20,519 nt of DNA. It comes from JBDUDR01 sp040002845. GTDB taxonomy: Bacteria > Actinomycetota > Actinomycetes > Propionibacteriales > Nocardioidaceae. The notes under the pieces are model-generated. The model had not been told where the DNA came from. It ran no database searches and worked only from the letters and a program-made list of their open reading frames with translations. The position numbers were made by a program, and so were the translations under genes. The stretch is from assembly GCA_040002845.1 (NCBI GenBank), contig JBDUDR010000038.1, positions 1 to 20,519 of the forward strand, read 5' to 3'. Positions 14,558 to 20,444 of this stretch are shown one piece after another; the stretch's first letter is position 1, and each line of letters begins with the position of its first letter.

Positions 14558-15054
14558 GTGGTTACCTCCGTGATTGAGTTGTCTTGTTTGGTGGTGGTGA
14601 TGCGGCGTAGCAGCAGATAGATCTCGCAACCCAGGCAGAACCCGAACGCCGCGTTCAAGAACGCTGCGGCGAGTGCCAACCCGGTCGCGATGGAGCCCAG
14701 GAGCGTTGCCCCGGAGAGATAGCCGATCAGGCCGAGGACCGCGAAGAACAGTCCGACGGCCTGCGCGAAACGGGGCGGCCGATCGTCTTCGTAGGCAGCC
14801 GGAGGACCCAGCCGAGGATTGATGAGCCAGCCGAAGAGCAGGGCGTACGGCGAACGGCGTACGCCGAACCCGCTTGCAACCGCGAACACGACCCCCTGCG
14901 CGACAAGCAGCCAGACGCTGGCGGTGAGCAACACGGTCGCGAGCACCAGCGTCGTCAGTCCAGCGGCGACGCGCAGACCGCGTGGGTCGACCAGGTGATT
15001 GCCCGGCGCTTCCCGCTGCCTGACCTGGGCTCGAGTGGTGGGGGTGACTGACAT
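14554..15054 (-). CDS. DUF4395 integral membrane protein
   Basis: This 166-aa protein has about four hydrophobic segments (roughly 30-62, 72-80, 97-115, 117-148) and the family feature FCLGCEIY, whose C-x2-C (C140, C143) lies near the end of the last helix. DUF4395 proteins often sit beside rhodaneses and thioredoxins, suggesting thiol or sulfane-sulfur handling at the membrane, but no activity is established to my knowledge. The ATG at 15054 has CAGGAG 6 nt upstream. An in-frame ATG at 15120 has no ribosome binding site. The stop overlaps the rhodanese start (ATGA). The 114 nt between the leader stop and this start can form several hairpins. Confidence 0.85.
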   Translation of the reverse strand: MSVTPTTRAQVRQREAPGNHLVDPRGLRVAAGLTTLVLATVLLTASVWLLVAQGVVFAVASGFGVRRSPYALLFGWLINPRLGPPAAYEDDRPPRFAQAVGLFFAVLGLIGYLSGATLLGSIATGLALAAAFLNAAFGFCLGCEIYLLLRRITTTKQDNSITEVTT

Positions 15055-15098
15055 CTGGACTCCTGAGGGGGCAAACGGTGGCCGCAAGTCATCGAGAC

Positions 15099-15165
15099 GG
15101 TGCCCACCCCCGACGCACATGGCGCGCCAACCTGGAGGTGCCGGACGCGCCGGCTCAGCGGTGGG
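15099..15165 (-). promoter_or_regulatory. Structured region between leader peptide and DUF4395 gene (putative attenuator)
   Basis: Between the leader stop and the DUF4395 start lie a 5-bp stem with a 5-nt loop (15140-15154), a perfect 10-bp palindrome TGGCGCGCCA (15120-15129), and a 6-bp long-range match (15103-15108 with 15160-15165) enclosing both. The minus-strand CCTCC at about 15131-15138 could also pair with the GGAG ribosome binding site at 15061-15066. Ribosome stalling in the leader could change which pairs form. Folding was done by eye only. Confidence 0.4.
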
Positions 15166-15168
15166 TTC

Positions 15169-15264
15169 TCAGACCGTCTCGGTCAGGGTCATTCGACACA
15201 GGCACGAGCGCGTGCGGCAATGATCCACCGCGCGGCGCTTGGTGAGCATGGTCGAGCCAGACAT
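15169..15264 (-). CDS. Cys-rich leader peptide (putative cysteine-responsive attenuator ORF)
   Basis: A 31-codon ORF reads from the ATG at 15264 to the TGA at 15169. Its centre is KRRAVDHCRTRSCLCR, with cysteines at 16, 21 and 23, matching the K/R-R-R-x-V-D-x-C-R...C-x-C-R pattern of small actinobacterial 'putative leader peptides' found before sulfur genes. In mycobacteria, leaderless Cys-rich sORFs of this kind are reported to attenuate downstream sulfur genes in response to cysteine. TACGCT lies 7 nt before the ATG, and a -35 lies 17 bp further up, so the mRNA should start at or next to the ATG. A second in-frame ATG lies at 15249. The downstream genes are DUF4395, rhodanese and sseC. A role in regulation is inferred; the peptide itself probably has no other function. 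Confidence 0.85.
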   Translation of the reverse strand: MSGSTMLTKRRAVDHCRTRSCLCRMTLTETV

Positions 15265-15271
15265 GTCCTCG

Positions 15272-15300
15272 AGCGTACGGGGGGGCTCGGACAGTGTCAC
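15272..15300 (-). promoter_or_regulatory. Promoter of the Cys-leader/DUF4395/rhodanese/sseC operon
   Basis: On the minus strand GTGACA (15295-15300) and TACGCT (15272-15277) are separated by exactly 17 bp. The -35 differs from TTGACA at one base. The -35 overlaps the TGA stop of the thioredoxin gene (15297-15299). The ATG of the leader follows 7 nt after the -10. This is the best sigma-70-type promoter I see among the leaderless starts. Confidence 0.7.
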
Positions 15301-15770
15301 TTGGCTGTCTTGAATCGCGAGATTTGATTCCGTTTTTCGAGATGCCTGGTCTCGGCCGTGCGCGCGATGGCCGCGATCACGTCCGGTTTCCGGGGCAGTC
15401 CGGAGGCCCGAGTGACGATGCGACCCGCGTGGTCGAGCACAAGGACGGTGGGCGTACGCGCGATGCGCAGCTTGCGCACCAGGTCGAGGTTGGACTCGGC
15501 ATCCACCTCGATGTAGCTGACTCCGTCCACCATCTCAGCGACCTCCCCCAGCAGTTGCCTGGTGGCCCGGCAGGGTGCGCAAAATGCGCTCGAGAACTGC
15601 ACCAGGGTCGCCCGCTCACCCCATGGCCCGGGAAGATCCGAGACGGTGAGCGTGTCCATCCGCTCCTCGAGTTGCTGCGGGTTGAACCGCCCGGATCGGT
15701 TCCGCCACCAGAGCCCGAACACAGCCGCAGCACCCAGCGCGATGACGAGGAGGAACAGACGGTCCAGCAC
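15297..15770 (-). CDS. Membrane-anchored thioredoxin-family protein (ThiX-like)
   Basis: This 157-aa protein has an N-terminal membrane helix (about residues 4-22, LFLLVIALGAAAVFGLWW) and a thioredoxin fold. The active-site motif is FCAPCRATRQ (C64, C67; C-A-P-C instead of C-G-P-C). TPTVLVLD carries the cis-Pro loop. It resembles ThiX (Rv0816c), which sits beside cysA2 in M. tuberculosis. It may reduce the rhodanese or the DUF4395 C-x2-C; the side of the membrane is uncertain. The basic WWRNRSGR after the helix would place the domain in the cytoplasm by the positive-inside rule. The GTG at 15770 is 6 nt after TACGCT; the longer frame to 15872 overlaps the anti-sigma gene. Its stop lies in the promoter of the leader operon. 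Confidence 0.85.
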   Translation of the reverse strand: MLDRLFLLVIALGAAAVFGLWWRNRSGRFNPQQLEERMDTLTVSDLPGPWGERATLVQFSSAFCAPCRATRQLLGEVAEMVDGVSYIEVDAESNLDLVRKLRIARTPTVLVLDHAGRIVTRASGLPRKPDVIAAIARTAETRHLEKRNQISRFKTAK

Positions 15771-15776
15771 GTTTCC

Positions 15777-15782
15777 AGCGTA
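15777..15782 (-). promoter_or_regulatory. -10 box of a leaderless promoter for the thioredoxin gene
   Basis: TACGCT on the minus strand is followed by 6 nt and the GTG at 15770. It lies 10 nt beyond the stop of the anti-sigma gene. The same hexamer serves the Cys-leader promoter at 15272. Confidence 0.5.
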
Positions 15783-15792
15783 CGTCAAGGAT

Positions 15793-16479
15793 TCAGCGCT
15801 GGAGGGCCAGCAGGGTGTCGCCGTTGTCGGCGAGCACCTTGACCTCAGCGATGTCGCTGTCCGCCAATGCAACGCCTCCGGTCCAGCTGAAGTCCTTCGG
15901 GTAGGAAACCCGCCACGACCCGCCGTCCCAGACCTTGCCGGAGGTGTCGGTGACGACCAGGCTGCACTTCTGGCCGGCCTGGACGCCGTCCAGCCTGAGC
16001 TCCATCCGGCTGCCCCAAGCCACCGGTATGACGGTGACGGAACCCCACACGTCGCCGTCTGCCGACCTGCCCGACAACCGCCAGCTAGCGGCGGTCTGCA
16101 CAGTGGTGGGGTCGGCTACCGACGAGTCGGTGGCGTTGCGCAACCAGGCCACGGAGCCACCGCCGATGATGGCCGCAGCAACAGCGGCGGCAACCGAGCC
16201 CGCGACCAGCCGACGGCGCTGCGCCCGCCGGTCAGCGTCCTGCTCGGTCGACAGGCGGGTGAGCAGCCGGCCCAACAGCAGGTCGGAGGGGGGTGCCGGT
16301 TCCCAGGCTTCCGGAGGCACCATCGCGAGCGCGTCGGGCAACCCAGCGAGTCTGCTGTAGTCGAGCCGGCACGACTCACAGGTGTGGAGATGCGCAGTGA
16401 CCTCAGCCGTCTCGGCGGTGTCGAGGGCGCCCAGGACGTACGCACCAAGTGACTCCCTGATCTCGTCGTGCTCTGTCAT
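15793..16479 (-). CDS. Zinc-finger anti-sigma factor (RskA/RslA-like)
   Basis: This 228-aa type I/II membrane anti-sigma factor would hold the adjacent ECF sigma factor at the membrane. The cytoplasmic N-terminus has the ZAS motif H-x3-C-x2-C (H30, C34, C37 in HLHTCESCRLDYSRLAGL). An Arg-rich stretch leads into one membrane helix (about 91-113). The exterior part (TAASWRLSGRS, GSVTVIPVAWGSRMELRLDG, KVWDGGSW, VKVLADNGDTLLALQR) resembles the RskA C-terminal domain. The ATG at 16479 lies 4 nt after the sigma factor stop with GGAGG 8 nt upstream, so the pair is coupled. The zinc motif suggests redox sensing, as for RslA, but the signal is not shown by sequence. Confidence 0.9.
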   Translation of the reverse strand: MTEHDEIRESLGAYVLGALDTAETAEVTAHLHTCESCRLDYSRLAGLPDALAMVPPEAWEPAPPSDLLLGRLLTRLSTEQDADRRAQRRRLVAGSVAAAVAAAIIGGGSVAWLRNATDSSVADPTTVQTAASWRLSGRSADGDVWGSVTVIPVAWGSRMELRLDGVQAGQKCSLVVTDTSGKVWDGGSWRVSYPKDFSWTGGVALADSDIAEVKVLADNGDTLLALQR

Positions 16480-16483
16480 CTGC

Positions 16484-17092
16484 TCACCTCCCTGGCTCCT
16501 TGGACAATCCCCCGACGTCAATGCCTCGCTCCTCCATCAGGAGACGCAGCTGCCGCATGGCGTAGTAGGTGCGCGACTTCACAGTGCCGGGCGGGATCCC
16601 GAGCCGCTCGGCCGCCTCGGCCACGGTGCGCTGGCGCAGGTACGTCTCGACCAGCACCTCTCGGTGCGTCTTCCCCAGCTGAGCCACCGCGTCCGCGATC
16701 TCCCATCGCAGAACCGACAGCTCGACAGACGCCTCGAGGTCGTTATCGGCAGGCATGTACGTGAGTACGGCATCCCCGACCTCCCGGGGCCGGACCGATC
16801 GCGCGCGGTGAAGGTCGATGACGAGGTTGCGTGCCACTGTGAACAGCCAGGATCTGGTCGACCCGCGATCGTCCGCCAGCACCTGGGGAGATCGCCAGGC
16901 TCGGAGCATCGTTTCCTGGACGATGTCCTCGGCTCGGGCACGGTCACCCCCTACTAGGCCGATCACGAAACTGGTCAGAGCGGTGGCGTGCGTGGCGTAC
17001 AGAGCCCGCACTGTCTCCTCGTCAGCGGTCGCGCCCACCGCGCTACGCCCCACACCCATCAAACGTGGACGGCGATGGCTCGGTTCACCCAT
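16484..17092 (-). CDS. ECF-type RNA polymerase sigma factor (SigL-like)
   Basis: This 202-aa sigma-70 family protein has region 2 (ARAEDIVQETMLRAWR, about residues 52-67, then SWLFTVARNLVIDLHRAR) and region 4 (LGKTHREVLVETYLRQRTVAEAAERLGIPPGTVKSRTYYAMRQLR, about 139-183). Pairing with a ZAS anti-sigma and the general sequence recall mycobacterial SigL-RslA. The ATG at 17092 follows a weak G-rich ribosome binding site; the ATG at 17059 is an alternative, and the first 20 residues look unconserved. It lies 30 bp after the MoaD-like gene. I found no copy of a recognisable ECF promoter in the window, so its regulon is unknown; a redox or cell-envelope role is inference. Confidence 0.92.
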   Translation of the reverse strand: MGEPSHRRPRLMGVGRSAVGATADEETVRALYATHATALTSFVIGLVGGDRARAEDIVQETMLRAWRSPQVLADDRGSTRSWLFTVARNLVIDLHRARSVRPREVGDAVLTYMPADNDLEASVELSVLRWEIADAVAQLGKTHREVLVETYLRQRTVAEAAERLGIPPGTVKSRTYYAMRQLRLLMEERGIDVGGLSKEPGR

Positions 17093-17122
17093 AGGGCCGA
17101 CCCCCCTGAGTCGCCATCGGCG

Positions 17123-17434
17123 TCAGCCACCTGCAAACGGAGGAAGAACCTCTACAACTTCGCCGGGCGGAACCGCGAGCTGGTCCACGTCTCGCAACCC
17201 GACCGGCGACGAGCCCAGCAGCAGCGACGAGACGCCCAGGACGGCCTCGAACCTCGGTTGATGAGCGTGGATCGCCCGTACGTGCGCGAGGGCCTCGCCG
17301 ACCGTGCGGGCCGCCACGTGATCCTCCTCCACACCGGCGGCCTGCCGGGCAGCCGCCCAGTAGCGAACCGTAACCCGCGCCGGATCCCCCTCACGCGTGG
17401 CGAGATCACGCTGTGCTGTCCCGTCACTGCCCAC
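17123..17434 (-). CDS. MoaD/ThiS-family sulfur carrier protein
   Basis: This 103-aa ubiquitin-fold protein ends in FAGG. The C-terminal Gly-Gly is adenylated and thiocarboxylated in MoaD, where it donates sulfur for molybdopterin, and likewise in ThiS and CysO. The core starts VTVRYWAAARQAAGVEEDHV, typical of MoaD (YFAAARE-type), and ends PPGEVVEVLPPFAGG. About 20 residues precede it and look unconserved. The GTG at 17434 is preceded by GAAAGGA 8 nt upstream. No moaE, moeB or other molybdopterin gene is nearby. Given the sulfur genes around, another sulfur-carrier role is possible. Divergent from glnR. Confidence 0.85.
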   Translation of the reverse strand: MGSDGTAQRDLATREGDPARVTVRYWAAARQAAGVEEDHVAARTVGEALAHVRAIHAHQPRFEAVLGVSSLLLGSSPVGLRDVDQLAVPPGEVVEVLPPFAGG

Positions 17435-17469
17435 GTCCGCTATCCTTTCTCACGCGACGAGGCCCGGGC

Positions 17470-17542
17470 TAGTGTCCTGGGCTTTTGTCGTTTCAGGGGC
17501 CGTCGGTCCGCACCCATACCGGACCTGAGCCGCCGAAGGAGG
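17470..17542 (+). promoter_or_regulatory. Possible promoter and ribosome binding site of glnR
   Basis: TAGTGT (17470-17475) is a plausible -10 element in the 116-bp gap between the MoaD-like gene and glnR. A weak TTCTCA lies 17 bp upstream. AAGGAGG (17536-17542) is a strong ribosome binding site 8 nt before the ATG. If so, the mRNA has a leader of about 70 nt, unlike most genes here. Confidence 0.35.
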
Positions 17543-17550
17543 CAGTTGCG

Positions 17551-18312
17551 ATGCGTTCGCTGTTGATGCTCACCAACGCACTGCAGGCTTCCTCCCAGGT
17601 GTTGCCGGCGCTCGGCCTGCTGCCACATCAGGTGCGCATCCTGCCCGCCGAGCCTGCCGGTCTCGTCGATGCCCCGGCTGTCGACGCCGTGCTCCTCGAC
17701 GGCCGCGAGGACCTCGCGCACGCTCGCAGTATGGGCCGGCTGATTCGTACGACGGGAATCGAGGTGCCGTTGATCCTGGTCGTCACCGAGGGCGGACTGG
17801 CTGTCGTGTCTGCCGACTGGGGCGTCGACGACGTCGTACTCAACACTGCGGGTCCAGCCGAGGTGGAGGCGCGACTGCGGCTGGCGATCGGCCGGATCGC
17901 GTCGCTGCGAGCCGAGGACTCAACAGATTCTCACGTGATTCGCAGCGGCGAGGTGGTCATCGACGACTCGACGTACACGGCGAACCTCGGCGGTCGGACG
18001 CTCGACCTGACGTTCAAGGAGTTCGAGCTCCTGAAGTTCCTGGCCCAGCATCCAGGCCGCGTCTTTTCCCGGCAGCAGCTGCTGCAGGATGTCTGGGGCT
18101 ATGACTATTTCGGGGGAACCCGCACGGTGGACGTCCATGTCCGGCGGCTTAGAGCCAAGCTGGGTCCCGAGCAGGAGGCGCTGATCGGGACCGTGCGCAA
18201 CGTGGGCTACCGGTTCGTGCTCCCGGCTCCGGCCAGCGACGAGGGTCAGTCGGCCGAGGTCGGACCGGTCGCTCCCAGCGGCGAGGCCGCGCGCCCGGGG
18301 GACCGCTCCTGA
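17551..18312 (+). CDS. glnR: GlnR-type OmpR-family nitrogen regulator
   Basis: This 253-aa regulator matches actinobacterial GlnR closely in my recollection. The start MRSLLMLTNALQASSQVLPALGLL, the block VVTEGGLAVVSADWGVDDVVLNTAGPAEVEARLRLA, and the winged helix LDLTFKEFELLKFLAQHPGRVFSRQQLLQDVWGYDYFGGTRTVDVHVRRLRAKLG are near-identical in kind to S. coelicolor GlnR. D50 (in VLLDGRED) is the position of the usual phospho-acceptor, but the acidic pocket is atypical and there is no partner kinase, as expected for orphan GlnR. It controls nitrogen assimilation (glnA, amtB and others). The last 25 residues are low-complexity. It precedes mshD, as Rv0818 precedes Rv0819. A strong AAGGAGG ribosome binding site supports the ATG at 17551. 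Confidence 0.93.
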   Translation: MRSLLMLTNALQASSQVLPALGLLPHQVRILPAEPAGLVDAPAVDAVLLDGREDLAHARSMGRLIRTTGIEVPLILVVTEGGLAVVSADWGVDDVVLNTAGPAEVEARLRLAIGRIASLRAEDSTDSHVIRSGEVVIDDSTYTANLGGRTLDLTFKEFELLKFLAQHPGRVFSRQQLLQDVWGYDYFGGTRTVDVHVRRLRAKLGPEQEALIGTVRNVGYRFVLPAPASDEGQSAEVGPVAPSGEAARPGDRS

Positions 18313-18500
18313 CGAGCCGGCATTGTCGTCGGGTCTCTGCGCTCAACGACAGCCGGTCCGCTGCGCTTCGCGATGGCGTTGGCGCGGGTCTTGGCGACAT
18401 CGGCATCCAGCGTTTCCTCGAGCCGTTGCAACCACAGGATCAGTCCAAGGCAGGCGATGGGCACAAGAACCGCGACGAGCACCGCTATGAGTTCGTGCAT
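18246..18500 (-). CDS. Small putative single-pass membrane protein, antisense to the glnR 3' end
   Basis: This 84-aa ORF begins with an N-terminal hydrophobic helix (IAVLVAVLVPIACLGLILWL, about residues 5-24). An amphipathic charged stretch (QRLEETLDADVAKTRANAIAKR) and an Arg/Pro-rich tail follow. The N-terminal half lies in otherwise gene-free DNA and reads like a real membrane protein. The last 22 codons overlap the glnR 3' end in antisense. I see no ribosome binding site or convincing -10 for the ATG at 18500, and I know no family for it. It may be real, but the start is uncertain. The adjoining 18501-18712 stretch holds nothing else I can support. Confidence 0.5.
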   Translation of the reverse strand: MHELIAVLVAVLVPIACLGLILWLQRLEETLDADVAKTRANAIAKRSGPAVVERRDPTTMPARQERSPGRAASPLGATGPTSAD

Positions 18501-18712
18501 GATATGGCCGCGGTGACACTCCCAGCTGCCACGGCGGCTCCTCCTCTCGGTCAGTGCGGCGGTCCCAGGTCCAGCGGTTGAGCTGTCGACGCGAGGATTT
18601 ACATAGCAGACGCACTTGGCCGCCGTTAGGTTGCGCCGCGGCCAACATTTGCCGAACTCCCCCGGAAAGGTACTCCTGTTCCGGTCCGGTGGCAGCACGG
18701 CAGGCCAACCTC

Positions 18713-18718
18713 TAACGT
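18713..18718 (+). promoter_or_regulatory. -10 box of a leaderless promoter for mshD
   Basis: TAACGT is followed by 7 nt and an in-frame GTG at 18726, with no ribosome binding site. A weak TGGCAG lies 17 bp upstream (18690-18695). The spacing decides between this GTG and the one at 18717, which would overlap the -10 box. Confidence 0.5.
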
Positions 18719-18725
18719 GGAAAGT

Positions 18726-19655
18726 GTGAACAATCACGCTGAGTCGTCAGATGTATCCATCAGCGTGACGAGAACTCTCGATTCGGAGTGGATTGCCCCG
18801 TTACGTGACCTCGTGAGGGCCGCTACGAAGGTTGACGGCGCGTCGCCGCTCAACGAACAGGCCATGTTCAACCTGCGGGCGGGAGCGCCTGCGGCCAGCC
18901 ATGTGCTGGCTGTCATGGGGCGCCATGACCTGGTGGGCTACGCATTCGTCGACCGCGGCGATCGTACGCAAGACGCGACAGCCGAGCTCGTCGTACACCC
19001 GGACGCACGCTGCCGCGGGATCGGTCGCCGGCTGGTGGAGGCCGCCGTCAAGGTGGCGCACCCGGCTCGGTTGCGCCTGTGGGCACACGGTGCGCATCCT
19101 GGCGCCGCCGCGATGGCCGCCCACTCGGGTTTCACGCGGGTCCGGGACCTCTGGCAGATGCGCCGGTCGCTCGACCTGCCGCTCCCCGAGGTAGCGAATC
19201 CTGATGGCATCACGATCCGCACCTTCGTGCCTGGAGTCGATGAGTCGCGCTGGCTGGCTGTCAACGCGCGGGCGTTCGCCAACCATCCGGAGCAGGGTGA
19301 GACCACCCGGGCGGACCTGGAAGCCCGAATGGCTGAGCCGTGGTTCGATCCCGCTGGCTTCTTCCTCGCCGAACGCTCTAGAGAGCTGGTGGGGTTCCAC
19401 TGGACCAAGGTCCACGGATCCGGCGCGCAGGCCCTCGGAGAGGTCTACGCCGTGGGAGTCGACCCATCGGCACAAGGGTTGGGGCTCGGCACCGTACTCA
19501 CGCTGGTTGGGCTCCAGCATCTCGCGTCCCTCGGGCTGTCCACCGTCCTGCTCTACGTGGAGTCCGACAACGCTGCCGCCATCACGGTGTACAAGCGACT
19601 CGGGTTCACTCACCACAGCACCGACGTGATGTACCTGCGCGAGCCCTCGCCCTGA
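18726..19655 (+). CDS. mshD: Mycothiol synthase (mycothiol acetyltransferase MshD)
   Basis: MshD acetylates Cys-GlcN-Ins with acetyl-CoA, the last step of mycothiol synthesis. The 309-aa protein has two GNAT domains. The N-terminal one has the acetyl-CoA loop RCRGIG (95-100) and ends at QMRRSLDLPLP. The C-terminal one has AFANHPEQGETT (183-194), LGEVYAVGVDPSAQGLGLGTVLTLVGLQHLA (238-267) and ESDNAAAITVYKRLGF, the strongest MshD signatures. Length is close to the 315 aa of M. tuberculosis MshD (Rv0819). I start at the GTG at 18726 by the leaderless promoter. It follows glnR, but its own promoter means the two need not be co-transcribed. A hairpin follows the stop. Confidence 0.94.
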   Translation: MNNHAESSDVSISVTRTLDSEWIAPLRDLVRAATKVDGASPLNEQAMFNLRAGAPAASHVLAVMGRHDLVGYAFVDRGDRTQDATAELVVHPDARCRGIGRRLVEAAVKVAHPARLRLWAHGAHPGAAAMAAHSGFTRVRDLWQMRRSLDLPLPEVANPDGITIRTFVPGVDESRWLAVNARAFANHPEQGETTRADLEARMAEPWFDPAGFFLAERSRELVGFHWTKVHGSGAQALGEVYAVGVDPSAQGLGLGTVLTLVGLQHLASLGLSTVLLYVESDNAAAITVYKRLGFTHHSTDVMYLREPSP

Positions 19656-19674
19656 GGCAGGCCGCGCCCCTGCC
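19656..19674 (+). terminator. Hairpin downstream of mshD
   Basis: GGCAGG (19656-19661) and CCTGCC (19669-19674) form a perfect 6-bp stem around a 7-nt loop, immediately after the mshD stop. A C-rich stretch follows, not T-rich. Repeat array B begins 7 nt later. Confidence 0.5.
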
Positions 19675-19681
19675 CTCCCCG

Positions 19682-19720
19682 CGATCCGACACTTATTCGG
19701 CACGATCCGACACTTATTTC
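19682..19720 (-). repeat. 21-bp repeat, two copies in inverted orientation (array B)
   Basis: Two copies of the core found at the left edge occur on the minus strand: GAATAAGTGTCGGATCG (19682-19698) and one with a single extra A before AATAAGTGTCGGATCG (19703-19718). They are again 21 bp apart. They lie just after the mshD terminator hairpin and just before the LysE promoter. Confidence 0.88.
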
Positions 19721-19734
19721 CCCGCGAGTCCGGC

Positions 19735-19768
19735 TTGCAAACACCGGCATAATCATTATGCTGGTGTT
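19735..19768 (+). promoter_or_regulatory. Promoter with overlapping 29-bp palindromic operator for the LysE-family gene
   Basis: TTGCAA (19735-19740) and TATGCT (19757-19762) lie 16 bp apart and make a good sigma-70 promoter. A near-perfect palindrome covers the spacer and the -10: AACACCGGCATAAT (19740-19753), one central C, and ATTATGCTGGTGTT (19755-19768). Thirteen of 14 pairs match. A dimeric regulator bound here would block RNA polymerase. The AT-rich core ATAATCATTAT loosely recalls Fur-family boxes, but MarR, TetR or GntR sites are equally possible. No regulator gene lies next to it in the window. Confidence 0.7.
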
Positions 19769-19810
19769 GGGACGGTCGGGCAGGTGCGGTACCGGTGTCG
19801 GAGGGCTGCT

Positions 19811-20436
19811 TTGAACAGATCGCTACTGATTCAGTTTCTCGTCACTGCGACGGTGATCTGCGTCGTACCCGGGCCTGATCAGCTGTTCATCGTCGCGACG
19901 GCGGCTACTCGCGGTGTGCGGGCGGGGTTGGCGGCAGCGTTCGGGATGGCCACCGGAGTGGTCGTGCACACCACGCTGACCGCCTTGGGCCTCGCCGCGT
20001 TGCTCCGATCAGCACCCGACGCTCTGGTGACTCTACGAGTCGCCGGAGCGTGCTATCTGATGTTCCTCGCCGTCCGCGAGTTCCGCGGCGCCAACCAACC
20101 ACTGGGCTCGATCACGGCCGGCGATCCCCCGGCCCGGCAGGTTCGCTATACCTGGCTGCGAGGCGTGCTCACCAATCTGGCCAATCCCAAGGTCGTCTTG
20201 TTCTACCTCGCCTTTCTGCCTCAGTTCGTCGACTACCGACTGGGGCACGTGACCGTCAGATCGTCGTGCTGGGCGTCAGCTTCATGCTGCTTGGACTTGC
20301 CGTAGACCTCGTTGAGGCGGTGCTCGCCGGCCACTTCGGTGCGCTCATGCGACGCCGCCTTGCCCGCTCTGCCCTCGGTCGGGTCATCGGCAGCGTGTAC
20401 GCGCTGCTCGCCGCCCGCGTCGCGCTGTCCCGTTGA
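19811..20436 (+). pseudogene. LysE/RhtB-family amino acid exporter, frameshifted
   Basis: The reading frame from the TTG at 19811 (GGAGGG ribosome binding site 5 nt upstream) encodes MNRSLLIQFLVTATVICVVPGPDQLFIVATAA..., with the LysE-family start and PGPD motif. It continues through LRGVLTNLANPKVVLFYLAFLPQFVDY. At about 20254 the family sequence leaves this frame and goes on in the next one as RQIVVLGVSFMLLGLAVDLVEAVL to a TGA at 20434. One missing base, probably a C in ACCGT, explains it; restored, the protein would be about 208 aa with six helices. Without the shift the first frame ends at 20305 with an unrelated tail. This is a recent mutation or a sequencing error. An in-frame GTG at 19784 is an alternative start. 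Confidence 0.85.
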
Positions 20437-20444
20437 CGCCCGCG

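Noticed and set aside
17093..17122. ECF autoregulatory promoter before the sigma factor gene
   Set aside because: The 30-bp gap shows no AAC-type -35 with a CGTC-like -10; transcription from the MoaD-like gene is simpler.
18717..18719. GTG at 18717 as the mshD start
   Set aside because: It overlaps the presumed -10 box TAACGT, and the in-frame GTG at 18726 has the leaderless spacing; the conserved protein begins later in either case.
20249..20260. Programmed -1 frameshift in the LysE-family gene
   Set aside because: There is no X-XXY-YYZ slippery heptamer or strong following stem at the crossing point, and this family is not known to use recoding.
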